Shown: positions 9,360 through 20,200 of the stretch, piece by piece
Layout: each line of letters opens with the position of its first letter
Numbering within the stretch: position 1 is the first letter of the stretch
Assembly (NCBI GenBank): GCA_030448005.1
Contig: JAUJNT010000004.1
Coordinates: 107,273-171,272, forward strand
Direction of reading: 5' to 3'
DNA: 64,000 nucleotides
Source: Thermoleophilaceae bacterium
Lineage (GTDB): Bacteria; Actinomycetota; Thermoleophilia; Solirubrobacterales; Thermoleophilaceae
Translations under genes and position numbers: made by a program
Notes under the pieces: generated by a model
Databases searched by the model: none
Seen by the model: the letters and a program-made list of their open reading frames with translations, nothing else
What the model was told of the DNA's origin: nothing

Positions 9360-10796
9360 TCATCCTCCCACTCCGTCGTTTCGCTCGAGTATCACGCTCA
9401 TGCCGTCTGACTGCTCTGACATCCGTCCGAGGAAGAGCGAGCCCTTCGCGATCAGCTGCACCCGCCTGGCCTCGCCGCTCACCAGCCGCGCCCGCGCGTG
9501 GGGGAGGTAGCAGAGCGCCGAGGCGATGTGTCCCTGCGTCGGCGCGAAGCCCGGCATGCCGCGCCCTTCGACGAACTCGCCGATCTCCCCGCGTGCGAGG
9601 TCGCCGCGGCGCACCGCCAGCGCGGCCAGCGTCTTGTAGTTGCGCTCGGGCACGTTGCCCGAGCCCTGCGGCTCGGTGATCTCGGGGTTGTGGAGCTCGG
9701 TGGCGTAGTCGTCGACGTCGAGCATCCCCAGCCCAATCCGGTCGAGCGGCGCGATCGCGAGCGCCTCCATGACCTTCGGGTTTGAGGAGCCGGCGGCCAC
9801 CGGGTGGCGCCCGACCGAGTCCAGGCGCACGCGCGGGGAGACGCCGTCGTCTGCCTCCACGAGCACCGCGGAGCCGCCGAGCACGTCCTCGAGCACCGGC
9901 ATGTCGTGCTTGAGGTGGCCCTGGAACTTCATGCCGAGCTTGGGCAGCGAGCCGCCCGCCACCACCACCACGCGGCGAAACACGCCCGAGGCCACGAGGC
10001 TCCCGGCCACCACGAGCGCCGGCACGGGCGCGGCGCAGAAGTTCTTGACGTCCATCCCCGAGGCCTCGCTCAGCCCCCCCGCGGCCGCCACGGCCTTGGC
10101 CAGGTTGCCGCCGCCGCGCTGGTAGCGGTCCCCGATCGCCTCCTCCCCCGCGCCGATCACGTAGTCAATCGAGTCCGCCTCGATCTCGTGGTCTGCCAGC
10201 AGGCGCAGCAGCGCGAGCACGCCGCTTGCCTTGCCCGCCAGGTTCTCGAGCAGCACCCGCGCGGTCAGCGCCTCATCGAACTCGTCGGCGCGACGGATCG
10301 CCCCGGCCAGGCGGTCGCCGCCGACGTGCAGGGGGAGCGCACCCGGCTCGGCGGCCACGGCCTCGGCGTCACCTCCCGCGTCCGCCACGCGCTCGAGGTC
10401 GATGCGCTCGCCCAGCGGGTGGCCCGCGAGCTTGTCTATGACCGCGTCGGTGTCGCCGCCACCCAGCTTGATGAGGTCGAAGTCATCCACCGCCGCCATC
10501 AGCCCGAGGAACTCGTCCTCTGGCATCAGCTCGCCGGCGCCCGCAAAGCGGCCCTCGCCGTCGGGCGCCGCCCCGATCCACGGCCGCTCGGGCAGATCGC
10601 GCGGGTGACGGGCGCCGAGGAACGCCTGGTGGGGGGCGTAGGCTACCGCCTGCTCGAAGGTGCGCAGCGAGCCGAGGAAGCGCTCCTGCAGCTCGGGATC
10701 GCGGGGGAGCTCGCGGGACGGCTTCGAGCCGTGGCGCGCCAAGCCGGGAACGTGGGCGAGGACGGCGCTCGTGCCTGAGATGACTGGGCCGGTCAT
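9360..10796 (-). CDS. grdC: Glycine reductase complex component C, beta subunit
   Basis: GrdC is a beta-ketoacyl-synthase-III-like subunit of component C, which with GrdD converts the carboxymethyl-selenoether on GrdA to acetyl phosphate. Supporting segments are the N-terminal VLAHVPGLARHG and LRTFEQAVAYAPHQAFLG, MPEDEFLGLMAAVDDFDLI, the Cys-containing KNFCAAPVPALVVAG, and FAPTQGHIASALCYLPHA near the C-terminus. ATG 10796 gives 478 residues; an in-frame TTG at 10811 would overlap the grdB stop and add five residues. Neither has a clear ribosome site, so translation is probably coupled to grdB. No grdD follows, unlike the usual order. Confidence 0.9.
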   Translation of the reverse strand: MTGPVISGTSAVLAHVPGLARHGSKPSRELPRDPELQERFLGSLRTFEQAVAYAPHQAFLGARHPRDLPERPWIGAAPDGEGRFAGAGELMPEDEFLGLMAAVDDFDLIKLGGGDTDAVIDKLAGHPLGERIDLERVADAGGDAEAVAAEPGALPLHVGGDRLAGAIRRADEFDEALTARVLLENLAGKASGVLALLRLLADHEIEADSIDYVIGAGEEAIGDRYQRGGGNLAKAVAAAGGLSEASGMDVKNFCAAPVPALVVAGSLVASGVFRRVVVVAGGSLPKLGMKFQGHLKHDMPVLEDVLGGSAVLVEADDGVSPRVRLDSVGRHPVAAGSSNPKVMEALAIAPLDRIGLGMLDVDDYATELHNPEITEPQGSGNVPERNYKTLAALAVRRGDLARGEIGEFVEGRGMPGFAPTQGHIASALCYLPHARARLVSGEARRVQLIAKGSLFLGRMSEQSDGMSVILERNDGVGG

Positions 10797-10803
10797 TGAC
10801 TCG

Positions 10804-12102
10804 TCATTCAAGCGGATCGCCGTCGAACACGGTCGGCTCGGTGACCGGCGTGGCCAGCGCCTGCAGCGCGCGCTCGAGCAACTGCCTGCGCCAGGCCCGC
10901 TCTCCCTCGGCGCTCAGTGAGGGATCGCCGGTGGGGTAGGGGATGCCGCGCGTAGGCACGATCCGCGGGGCGCCCACCCGCTGGGCGATCGAGACGAGGT
11001 TGCAGAGCAGCACCGTTGGGATGCCCGCCCGCTCCAGCTCTTTGCTCAGCGTTGACCCGCAACGCGTGCCCGTTCCTCACGTGGCGGTCAGAATGGCCGC
11101 TTGGATCCTCGCCCCGTGCAGCTCCGCCGCCCACTCGAGGCCAAACCGCCGCGCATCCGCCACGGTGGTTCCGTTGCCGGTGGTGGCGAAGTACTCGGTG
11201 TGAAGGCCCCCGATCGCCCCCTCGCCCTCGAGCTGGCGGGCCGCGTCGAGCGGGAGGATGCGGTTGGGCTCGGCGTTTGCCCACTGCGTGGAGAAGCCGC
11301 CGTGCACCGACTCGAACTCGCCCGCCTCGACGGAGTCACGGCCCTCGAGCGAGTGGCGAATCCACTTGCTGGCCCGCGCCGACTCGAGCCGGTCGGGGTT
11401 GCCCGCGGGCACGAAGCCGCCCTCGGTGAGCAGCGCTATCAGCGCGTCGGAGGGGTCGCTCAGCGGCGCGGCGGGGGTCACCTGGTCGAAGTCCGGCAGG
11501 GGGATCTCCGTGGCGTCGCGATCGCCGCCGAGACGCCGGAGCACCAGGGCCACCGCACGCTCGGCCGCGCTGCGCTCGGCCATCCGGTTGGTGCGAGCCA
11601 CGGGGCCGATCCGCCCGTCCTCCGCGGTCAGCTCCGCGCCTGCCGCGAGCTTGCGTGCCGCGGCGGCGAGGCGCTCGAGCGAAGGGCCCATCTGGCGGGC
11701 GGTGGCGCCGCTCTCGATCACCGGGATACCCGCGGCCTCCGCCAGCCCCGGGTTGTCCGGGCTCATGGCTGCCACCGCCGGAAGCCCCGCTTCGGTGGCG
11801 GCGGCGAGGATCCGCGCGCAGGCCAGGCCGTAGCGCCCGCTCGTGAAGGCGGGGCCCGCAACCAGCAGCTCGGCTCCGGCCTCGCGCGCCTGCTCGACCA
11901 GCGCCGCCGCGAACTCCGTGTGCCCCGACGCGTAGTCGTCGCCGCAGAAGGCGGTCCCGATCAGCTCGTGCTCGTCGCCCAGGAGCGCCGCCAAGCGCCT
12001 TCCCGGTCCGACCGCCCCCTCGCGCAGCTCGGGGCCGGCTCCGGCGGCATCCTCGCCGCCGACCCCCGCGAAGAACTGGTTGAGATAGTGGACGATGCGC
12101 AT
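10804..12102 (-). CDS. grdB: Glycine/sarcosine/betaine reductase selenoprotein B (Sec at residue 342)
   Basis: GrdB is the substrate-specific selenoprotein of component B; its selenol attacks the substrate alpha-carbon. ATG 12102 overlaps the grdE stop (TGATG). The protein starts MRIVHYLNQFFAGVGGED, has the family segments HELIGTAFCGDDY and GPAFTSGRYGLACA, and reaches AAILTAT followed by an in-frame TGA (11079-11077) and then GTGTRCGSTLSKELERAGIP. GrdB has ILTST-U-GTCTRCG at this point, so UGA is read as selenocysteine. The complete protein is 432 residues, the usual length, and runs on through VGAPRIVPTRGIPYP to TGA 10806-10804. The Cys two residues after U in many GrdBs is Gly here; the later Cys (TRCG) is kept. 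Confidence 0.93.
11049..11079 (-). promoter_or_regulatory. grdB: Candidate SECIS hairpin at the grdB UGA
   Basis: Immediately 3' of the UGA (11079-11077), after an 11-base spacer, the mRNA can form a perfect 6-bp stem GCGUUG/CAACGC (11065-11060 with 11054-11049) closed by the 5-base loop CGGGU. The loop begins 17 bases after the UGA and has G at its second position. Distance, stem and loop size agree with what is known of bacterial selenocysteine insertion elements bound by SelB. The hairpin lies in coding sequence for TRCGST. Confidence 0.7.
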
Positions 12103-13373
12103 CAGGCCGCCTCGTGGCAGGTGAGCCTGCCCCAGCCGAGCGGGTTGAGCGCGCAGTAGACGGCGGCCGCGGGCAGCTCGAGCTCGTCGGTCGCGGGGCG
12201 GTCCTCGAGCAGGGCGATCTGCTCGCGGCCGATGGCTCGGTCGCACGCCGGCAACACCAGCCGCTCGTCGTAGTTGCCGGCGCTCACCATCGCGGTGGCG
12301 CGGCTCGGCGGGACCACGAGCGACGGGCCCGTGCCGTCGCGCCCGGCCATCTCGGCAAAGATGCCCACCGCCGTCACGCCCTCCCGCTCGAGGCCGTCCA
12401 TCTTGAGCGATACGTCGGCATCGGCGTTGCCGCCGCCCTCCTTGGTGAGGATGGCGGCGTCGACCCCCAGCGACGCGCAGAGCCGGGCCGCGTGGGCCGA
12501 GACCATCTCCTTCGCGCCCTGCTCGATTGGCTCCGGGCACAGCACGAGCGCTGCCAGCCAGAGCTCATCGCACGCGCGTACGGCAGCTACCACGGGGTGG
12601 GTCTGATGCAGGAAGGTGGGGTTCTTGAGCGCGGGGTGGCCGTACTGGCCGCTGACCACCGCGCCGTCGTCGAGCTCGTTCGGGGAGATCGTGGTGGGCA
12701 GCCCGCCGGACAGGCTGCGCCCGTAGACAAACACGTCCTTGAACCTGCCCTGGGTCTGGATGTTGGTGACCACGGCCACGCGGGCGCGCCCGTCGGGGGC
12801 CGGGCCGGCCGGGTCGGCAAGCTCCTCGACCGCGTCGGGCTCGGTGTCGAGCGCCGCGTCGGCCAGGTGCACGGCAAGGCGCAGCACCCCGCGGCGAACC
12901 GCGGCCTCCACGTCCTCCCAGGAGGCTTCGGGCGCGGGCTCGAACTCCAGCACGAGGTTGTGGGTGCCGGCGAGCGGGGACAGGGGCGCCACCGGGCCCG
13001 ACATGTCGATGACGGCCTCCTGCGCGCGCGGGAGATACCCGGCGGCGAGCACAGCGGCGCCGCGCAGGATATGGGTCTCGCCCCGCCCCGGCGGCATGGC
13101 AGCGCCGACGAAGCCCGGAAAGACGCCGCCGCCGCCCGCTCCCTTCGTGCACGGCTGAACGGCGTCGAGCGCGCCCACGATCCGCGCCGAGTCCCCCGGG
13201 GACGCGCACGCGAGGGCAACCCGGGCAAGCGCGGGATCGGCCAGGAGCTCGGAGGCCTCGGCCTCCGAGACGGTCAGCCGGCCTTGCTCGAGGCTCGTGC
13301 GATCCCCGAGCGTCAACTCATTGACATCGTGGACGAGGCGGCGTAGCCCCGGCCCGGCCCCTCCTTCGTTCAT
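12102..13373 (-). CDS. grdE: Glycine/sarcosine/betaine reductase component B proprotein-like (GrdE/G/I family)
   Basis: First gene of the grd operon, 423 residues from ATG 13373, matching the GrdE family length. Recognisable stretches are VHDVNELTLGDRTSLEQG at the N-terminus, FPGFVGAAMPPGRGETH, VAVVTNIQTQGRF, SPNELDDGAVVSG, ILTKEGGGNADAD and the C-terminal ALNPLGWGRLTCHEAA. Family members are cleaved before a Cys near residue 242 to create a pyruvoyl group; here the aligned segment reads VVSGQYGHPALKN, with Tyr244 (codon 12644-12642) at that place, so normal self-processing is doubtful. It overlaps grdB by TGATG. Which substrate (glycine, sarcosine, betaine or other) cannot be decided from sequence. 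Confidence 0.85.
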   Translation of the reverse strand: MNEGGAGPGLRRLVHDVNELTLGDRTSLEQGRLTVSEAEASELLADPALARVALACASPGDSARIVGALDAVQPCTKGAGGGGVFPGFVGAAMPPGRGETHILRGAAVLAAGYLPRAQEAVIDMSGPVAPLSPLAGTHNLVLEFEPAPEASWEDVEAAVRRGVLRLAVHLADAALDTEPDAVEELADPAGPAPDGRARVAVVTNIQTQGRFKDVFVYGRSLSGGLPTTISPNELDDGAVVSGQYGHPALKNPTFLHQTHPVVAAVRACDELWLAALVLCPEPIEQGAKEMVSAHAARLCASLGVDAAILTKEGGGNADADVSLKMDGLEREGVTAVGIFAEMAGRDGTGPSLVVPPSRATAMVSAGNYDERLVLPACDRAIGREQIALLEDRPATDELELPAAAVYCALNPLGWGRLTCHEAA

Positions 13374-13590
13374 CGATCCCTCGTTCGTCCGTCCAATCGC
13401 ATGCTCCGCGACGGCGAAGTATCGCTGTTCGCGATTTTCGGCGCTCGCCCCGCAACCGGCGCCTCGGTGATCGGCCCAGTGGAGAGCCTCGGCCCGGCCG
13501 CGCCTGAAGCTGCCCCCAACGCATGGTGTCCGTCGAAAATCGGCGACCCCTCGCTCATGTGCCTGTCGCCTCCTGCCGAGGACAAACCTG

Positions 13591-14076
13591 ATGACGGGGT
13601 TGATAGAGCGGTTCGTGGAGTTCATGAATGCCACGCCCGGAGTACCGCTGAGCCTGCTGCTGTTCGCGCTCACCGCCCCACCCGTGACGCTGCTTCACGA
13701 GTGTGGCCATGCGCTGGCGGCCAGCTACCGGGTCGGGAAGGCCGAGATCCATCTGAACTTCGCTCCGGATCCGCGGCGACCGCAGGGGCTCTGCGTCTAC
13801 GACGCTTCGCGCGCCACACGCTTCGACACCGTGATCATCGCGCTGGCAGGGCCCGCGGCGTCGGCCCTCGGGGCTTTTCTGTCATGGAGCCTCCTCCAGC
13901 ACGCGGGATCCGACGGCTTCTGGCGAGACGTGTGCTCGATCCTGCTCATCGCGAACGTGGGAGCTGTGGTGCTCAACCTACTGCCGCTGCGGTTGACGGA
14001 GAGCCGCAAAGAGGGCGCGGCGGTCTTGTGGCTCGACGGCAGGGTTGCGCTCGACGCCCTGCGAGGAAGGGCCTGA
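13591..14076 (+). CDS. Small M50-like (site-2 protease type) membrane metalloprotease
   Basis: A 161-residue membrane protein with a zinc motif HECGHA at His36-Glu37-His40 in the first hydrophobic segment, further hydrophobic segments around FDTVIIALAGPAASALGAFLSWSLL and ILLIANVGAVVLNLLPL. The late NLLPL is like the second conserved motif of M50 proteases, although the usual Asp ligand there is not obvious. Family enzymes cleave substrates in the membrane; no substrate is suggested. Transcribed divergently from the grd operon; the 217-bp gap between 13373 and 13591 must hold both promoters. Shorter than most M50 proteins, so it may be a minimal or inactive version. Confidence 0.65.
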   Translation: MTGLIERFVEFMNATPGVPLSLLLFALTAPPVTLLHECGHALAASYRVGKAEIHLNFAPDPRRPQGLCVYDASRATRFDTVIIALAGPAASALGAFLSWSLLQHAGSDGFWRDVCSILLIANVGAVVLNLLPLRLTESRKEGAAVLWLDGRVALDALRGRA

Positions 14077-14113
14077 CGAGCCCGGCCGCCTGCCGCCCGC
14101 GCGGAGGTAGGGC

Positions 14114-14964
14114 TCAGCCCTTGCTGCGATACAGGTAGACCGTGAGCGGCGCGAAGACGATCGTCAGCGCGGCGGTCGCCGCCAGCACTATGGCGATCTC
14201 GCCGGCCTCGGCCGTGCCGGCCATCAGTCCGCGCGATGCGCTCACCAGGTGCGAGATTGGGTTGGCGTCGACGAAGGCCTCGAGCGCGCGCGGCAACGTC
14301 TTCGGGTCCACGAACACGTTGCTCAGGAAGGTGAGCGGGAAGATCCCCATGAAGCCCGCGTTCATGACGGCGTTGGGAGAGCGCATGAGGAGGCCGACGC
14401 AGGTGAACACCCATGAGAGGCCGAAGGCGAAGACCACCACGAGCGCCAGCGCCGCGAGCACACCGAGGAGGCCGGCCTCCGGGCGGTAGCCCAGCACCAC
14501 GCCCAGCACGATGATCACCGTGCCGGCGAGCAGGTAGCGCACGCTGTCTCCCAGGAGTGCGCCTACGAGAGGCGCGGGGCGCCAGATCGGGAGCGACCGG
14601 AAGCGGTCGACGACGCCCTTGGTCAGGTCGGTGTTCAGGGCGATGCCGGAGTACACGGTTGTGAACAGCACCGACATCACGAGGATTCCGGGCAGGATGT
14701 ACTGCAGGTACTCGCCGGTCGATCCCTCGATGGCACCGCCGAACAGATAGGTGAACATGAGGACGAACATCACCGGCGTGATCGTCACGTCGAGCAGTTG
14801 CTCGGGGACGTGCCTGACCTTCAGCATCCCGCGCCACCCAAAGGTGAGGGCGGCCGACAGCGCGCTCGCCCGCGGCGGGCGCGGGGTGGAGGAGAGCGCC
14901 TTGCGAAGCGCCGCATCCTCGGCCGTGGCGGCCCCGCCGGGAGCTCCCGTGGTGGGTGTCGGGC

Positions 14965-14968
<4 letters not shown>
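14114..14968 (-). CDS. ABC-2 type exporter permease (DrrB-like)
   Basis: A 284-residue permease with a hydrophilic Pro/Ala-rich N-terminus and six predicted membrane segments, including [35 protein letters not shown] and a stretch around [18 protein letters not shown]. The loop [21 protein letters not shown] is typical of daunorubicin-resistance type permeases, and [16 protein letters not shown] is the conserved C-terminal motif. It overlaps the ATP-binding gene by four bases (ATGA), so the two form one exporter operon. The cargo is unknown; relatives export drugs or lipids. Confidence 0.9.
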
Positions 14969-15993
<1,025 letters not shown>

Positions 15994-16022
15994 TGTCGCT
16001 GAGACCACGGCCGGGCCGAGAA

Positions 16023-17066
16023 CTAATCGGCCGATAGCCGGCGCGGCTCGACCCAGCGGCGCTCGGAGCCGGCTGCGTAGACCGCGTCGAGCAGCGCCTG
16101 CACCCGCAGGCCCTCGGCGAGCGATGGGTCGGGCGGGGCGCCCTCCCGGATCGCCGCCCAGAACCTCCGCGCCACTTGCGCGAAAGCGTCCTTCGAGTCC
16201 GCCTCGAGTGGCCCCTCGCAGCGGAGCTCCTCGCCGGCACGACCCCACCAGAGCCGCCGCTCCGCGTCGAGCCGCACGGTGCCGGCGTCCCCGTGCACCT
16301 CGACCACGTCGCCACGCTTGTGCCGGGCGGTGGACAGGAGCGTGAGGACCGCGATGCCGCCGCCGGCAAAGCGCAGCAGCAGCGCGTAGGTGTCCTCCGC
16401 GGTCACGCGTCGCTCGTTTCCATCACCGTCGACGCGCTTGGGCACACCGACCTCGGTCGCGGCCGCCACCGCCTCGACATCGCCAAAGGCCGCGAGCACC
16501 AGATCGAGGTCGTGCACGCCGTAGCCCTGCAGCCGGCCACCCCCCATGTCGGCGTCCTGCACCCAGGTGAAGGGGCGCGACCCGGGCTCGGCATGGTCGT
16601 CGTGGACGAGCGACACGGAGATCATCCGCGGTCTGCCGACCACCTCGCGAACGCGCTCGAGCAGCCTCGCGCGGGTCGCTTGCAGGCGGCGGCCGTAGTT
16701 GACCGCGCCGACCACGCCCGCGGCCTCGATGGCGCCGGTCAGACGCAGCGCCTCGTCGAGATCGGCCGCCAGCGGCTTCTCGCAGAGCACGTGCAGTCCG
16801 CGCCTGGCCGCGTCGATCGCGACCTCCGCGTGCATCGTCACCGGGGTGGCCACGTGCACCGCCTCGAGTCCGGGGTGCCCGAGCAGCGCGTCGAAGTCGG
16901 CGGTCCCTAGCTCCAGCCCGGCGTCGGCGGCCAGCTCCCGCGCGCGCTCCGCTCGCCGTGACCAGATCGCCACCGGGTCGAACTCGGGCAGCTGCGAGAG
17001 CACCGGCAGGGAGACCTTGGTGCCATACCCCCCGCCGATCACCGCGATCTTGACCGGGTTCGCCAC
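16023..17066 (-). CDS. Gfo/Idh/MocA family oxidoreductase
   Basis: A 347-residue NAD(P)-dependent oxidoreductase with Rossmann motif [12 protein letters not shown] near the N-terminus, the family motif LCEKPLA (EKP), and a C-terminal substrate domain with [17 protein letters not shown]. Relatives oxidise sugars, inositol or related polyols; the substrate is not evident. GTG 17066 gives the N-terminus [13 protein letters not shown]; longer in-frame extension to 17324 lacks similarity. It ends 30 bp before the DrrA-like start and may lead that operon. Confidence 0.88.
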   Translation of the reverse strand: MANPVKIAVIGGGYGTKVSLPVLSQLPEFDPVAIWSRRAERARELAADAGLELGTADFDALLGHPGLEAVHVATPVTMHAEVAIDAARRGLHVLCEKPLAADLDEALRLTGAIEAAGVVGAVNYGRRLQATRARLLERVREVVGRPRMISVSLVHDDHAEPGSRPFTWVQDADMGGGRLQGYGVHDLDLVLAAFGDVEAVAAATEVGVPKRVDGDGNERRVTAEDTYALLLRFAGGGIAVLTLLSTARHKRGDVVEVHGDAGTVRLDAERRLWWGRAGEELRCEGPLEADSKDAFAQVARRFWAAIREGAPPDPSLAEGLRVQALLDAVYAAGSERRWVEPRRLSAD

Positions 17067-17229
17067 ACGCCCAGGATACGGGGCGATCGGCCCGCTCTGA
17101 GCGGCGCCTCCATCGGCGTCTGCAAGGTTCCCTCCACCTAGCCAGTACCGCGCACGAGTGCTAGCGTGCCAAGCGCATCCTCCAGCCGCTTCTGGCCGTG
17201 CTCTCCGTGGGGGGCCGGTTCGGCAAGCG

Positions 17230-20200
17230 ATGGAGAGCATGATGCGGACAAGCGAGGGAGGCGGGACGGTGGCGAGCGTAGGCCTTTCCGCGGGTGCACC
17301 GGGGGCGGTCGGAAGAAGAGGCATGGAATGGGCGTTCGCGCTGGCGGCAGCCCTGGGCTGCCTCGCCGCGGCATCGGCCGGATGGCTGGCGGACTTCCGG
17401 GACGGCCCGGGCCCCGCCGCGCCGGCGAAGGCAGACGCGCGTCAGATGCTGTCGGCAATGCCGCTGCGGTTCGAGGTCAATCGCGGACAGGTGGACGGCC
17501 AGGTCGACTTCGTCGCCCGCGGCGCGGGCTATGAGGTTTCGCTGTCACATCGGGGGGCGGCGATCGGGCTGGACCGTGGAGGCCGGCGCGCGGTGGTAGG
17601 GATGTCGGTGCTCGGGGCCAACGAGCGCGCGCGGGCTGCGAGCGTGGGGCGGGTGGCCGGGGTCAGCAACTATCTGGTCGGCTCAGACCCGCGCGGTTGG
17701 AAGCGCAACGTCCCGTCGTTTGAGCGTGTGCGCTACGACGGTGTCTATCCGGGGATCGACATGGTCTACCGCGGCAGCGGCAAGCGGCTCGAGTACGACT
17801 TCCTGGTCGCCCCGGGCGCCGATCCGCGCGACATCGCGCTGCGCTTCACGGGCGGGCGGGTGTCGCTGGCCGCCAACGGCGACCTTCTGGTGCACGCCCG
17901 CGGCGGCACCCTGCGCGAGAAGCGCCCGTTCGCGTACCAGCGCATCGGCGGCGCGAGGCGTAGGGTCGAGAGCCGCTTCGTCCTGGAGCCCCGAGGCCGC
18001 GCGACCTTCCGGGTGGGTGACTACGACCGCTCCAAGCCGCTGGTCATCGACCCGGTGCTCGCCTACTCGACCTACATCGGTGGCGGGGCTCAGGGCGAAG
18101 GGTCCGGCGGCCCGGGCGGCGAGTCGGGGGAGGGCGTCGCCGTGGACGGCTCCGGCAGCGCCTACGTCGTGGGCAGCACGAACGCGACCGCGCCGACTGC
18201 GTACCCGACCAAGGGTGCGATCCAGGGTGCGAACGGCGGCGGCATCGACGCCGTCGTCACCAAGCTCAACCCGGCCGGCGACGACATTGTCTACTCGACC
18301 TATCTCGGCGGCGGGGGCGCCGACCGCGCCTTCGCCGTCGCGGTGGACTCCGACGGGGAGGCGTCCGTGACCGGCCAGACGGCGTCGACCGGGGCGACGC
18401 CGTTTCCGACGAAGAACGCCATCCAGCCCGCCAACGCCGGCAGCAACGACGTGTTCGTGGCCAAGCTGAACGCGGCCGGCGACGACCTTGTCTACTCGAC
18501 CCATCTCGGCGGCACGGGGTCCGACCGCTCGTTCGGCATCGCGCTGGACTCCACCGGCGCGCCGTACGTGGCCGGCTACACCGACTCGGCCAACTTCCCC
18601 ACCCGTGGTGCGGTGGACGCCAGCCATAACGGAGGCGACGACGCGTTCGTCGCCAAGCTCGCAGCCGACGGCTCGGCCCTCGCCTTCTCCACCTATCTCG
18701 GCGGGAGCGCCGCCGACGGCGCCGAGGCGATCGCCGTGAACGAGGCCACCGGCGACGCCTACGTGTCCGGCGGTACCGCCTCAGCCGGCTTCCCCGTAAC
18801 CCCGAATGCGCTCCAGACGACGCGCTCTGCGGGGGCGGAGAACATCATGGACGGCTTCGTATCCCGCGTCAACGCCGACGGCTCGGCCCTCGAGTACTCG
18901 ACCTTCCTGGGCGGCTCGGGTCGCGACCAGGCCTCTGGCGTCGCCGTGGACTCGGGCGGCGAGGCCTACGTGACGGGCGCGACCAGCTCGGACGACTTTC
19001 CGCTTGAGGCTCCGCTTCAGGGCACGCGCGCGTCGGTCTCCACGATCGATGACGCCTTTGTCACGAAGCTGAACGCCGCCGGGTCGGCCGCCACCTACTC
19101 CACGTTCCTCGGCGGCCGCGAGATCGACGAGGGCAGCTCGATCGCCGTCGACTCGACCGGCGCGGCGTACGTGGGCGGCACCTCCGACGGGTTCGGCGAC
19201 TTCCCGTTGATAAACCCGATCGGGCAGGGGAGCGGCAACCAGGACGCGCTCCTCGTCAAGCTCAACCCGGCAGGCTCGGCGGCGGAGTACTCGACTCTCC
19301 TCGGCGGCAGCGACGGGGACATCGGCAAAGCCATCGCCGTGGATCCTGCCGGCAACGCGTATCTCGTCGGCCAGGCCAACGCCTATGCCTCCCCGCCCGG
19401 CAACTTCCCGACGACCGGCAACGCCTTCCAGGCCCGGGCGCCCGGCGGGTCGGAGGTGTTCGTGGCCAAGGTCGTCGCGGCGCCCGCGTCCCCGCTCGTG
19501 ACCTCGCTGCGCTCGCGCAGCGGCCCAGCGACGGGCGGCACGAAGGTGACGATCAGCGGGAACGGCTTGGGCGGCGCCACCGCGGTGAAGTTCGGCGACA
19601 CGCCGGCGGCCCGCTTCACCGTCGACTCCGACACCCAGATCACCGCCGTCAGCCCCGCGCACGACCTTGGCAAGACGACCGTCACGGTGACCACGCCGGC
19701 CGGCACCACGCCGGCCAACCCGGTCGCGACGTTCGAGTACGCCGAGGGCACGTGGACCCAGACCGGCTCGCCGGGGGACGCGCACTTCTCGGCTCCGCTG
19801 GTCCTCCTCGCCGACGGGCGGGTCCTGCTGCCAAGCGGCGAGGCCACGAGGGGCGGCCCGACGATTGGCTCGTCGGAGATCTACGACCCCAAGACCCGGT
19901 CGTGGACCAAGACGGACGACATGGCTACCTCGCGCCACACCCACACCGCCACGCTGCTCGAGGGTCCCGCCTGCCGGAGCGCGGCGCCGCCGAGCTACTG
20001 CGGCAAGGTGCTCGTCACCGGCGGCTTCGCCCTCGGTGTGACGACGAGCGCGCAGCCGGTGCTCGACAGCGCCGAGCTCTATGACCCCAAGACCGGCACG
20101 TGGACCGACGCGGGCGCCATGACCGCCCGCCGAGCGCTCCACGCCGCGATCCTGCTGGACGGTCCCCCCTGCCGCACTGGCTCCGCACCGGAGTACTGCG

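Noticed and set aside
13432..13542. CGATTTTCG and CGAAAATCG inverted pair in the grdE/M50 divergent gap as operators
   Set aside because: Nine-base arms about 90 bases apart without further support; could be chance in a region needing promoters.
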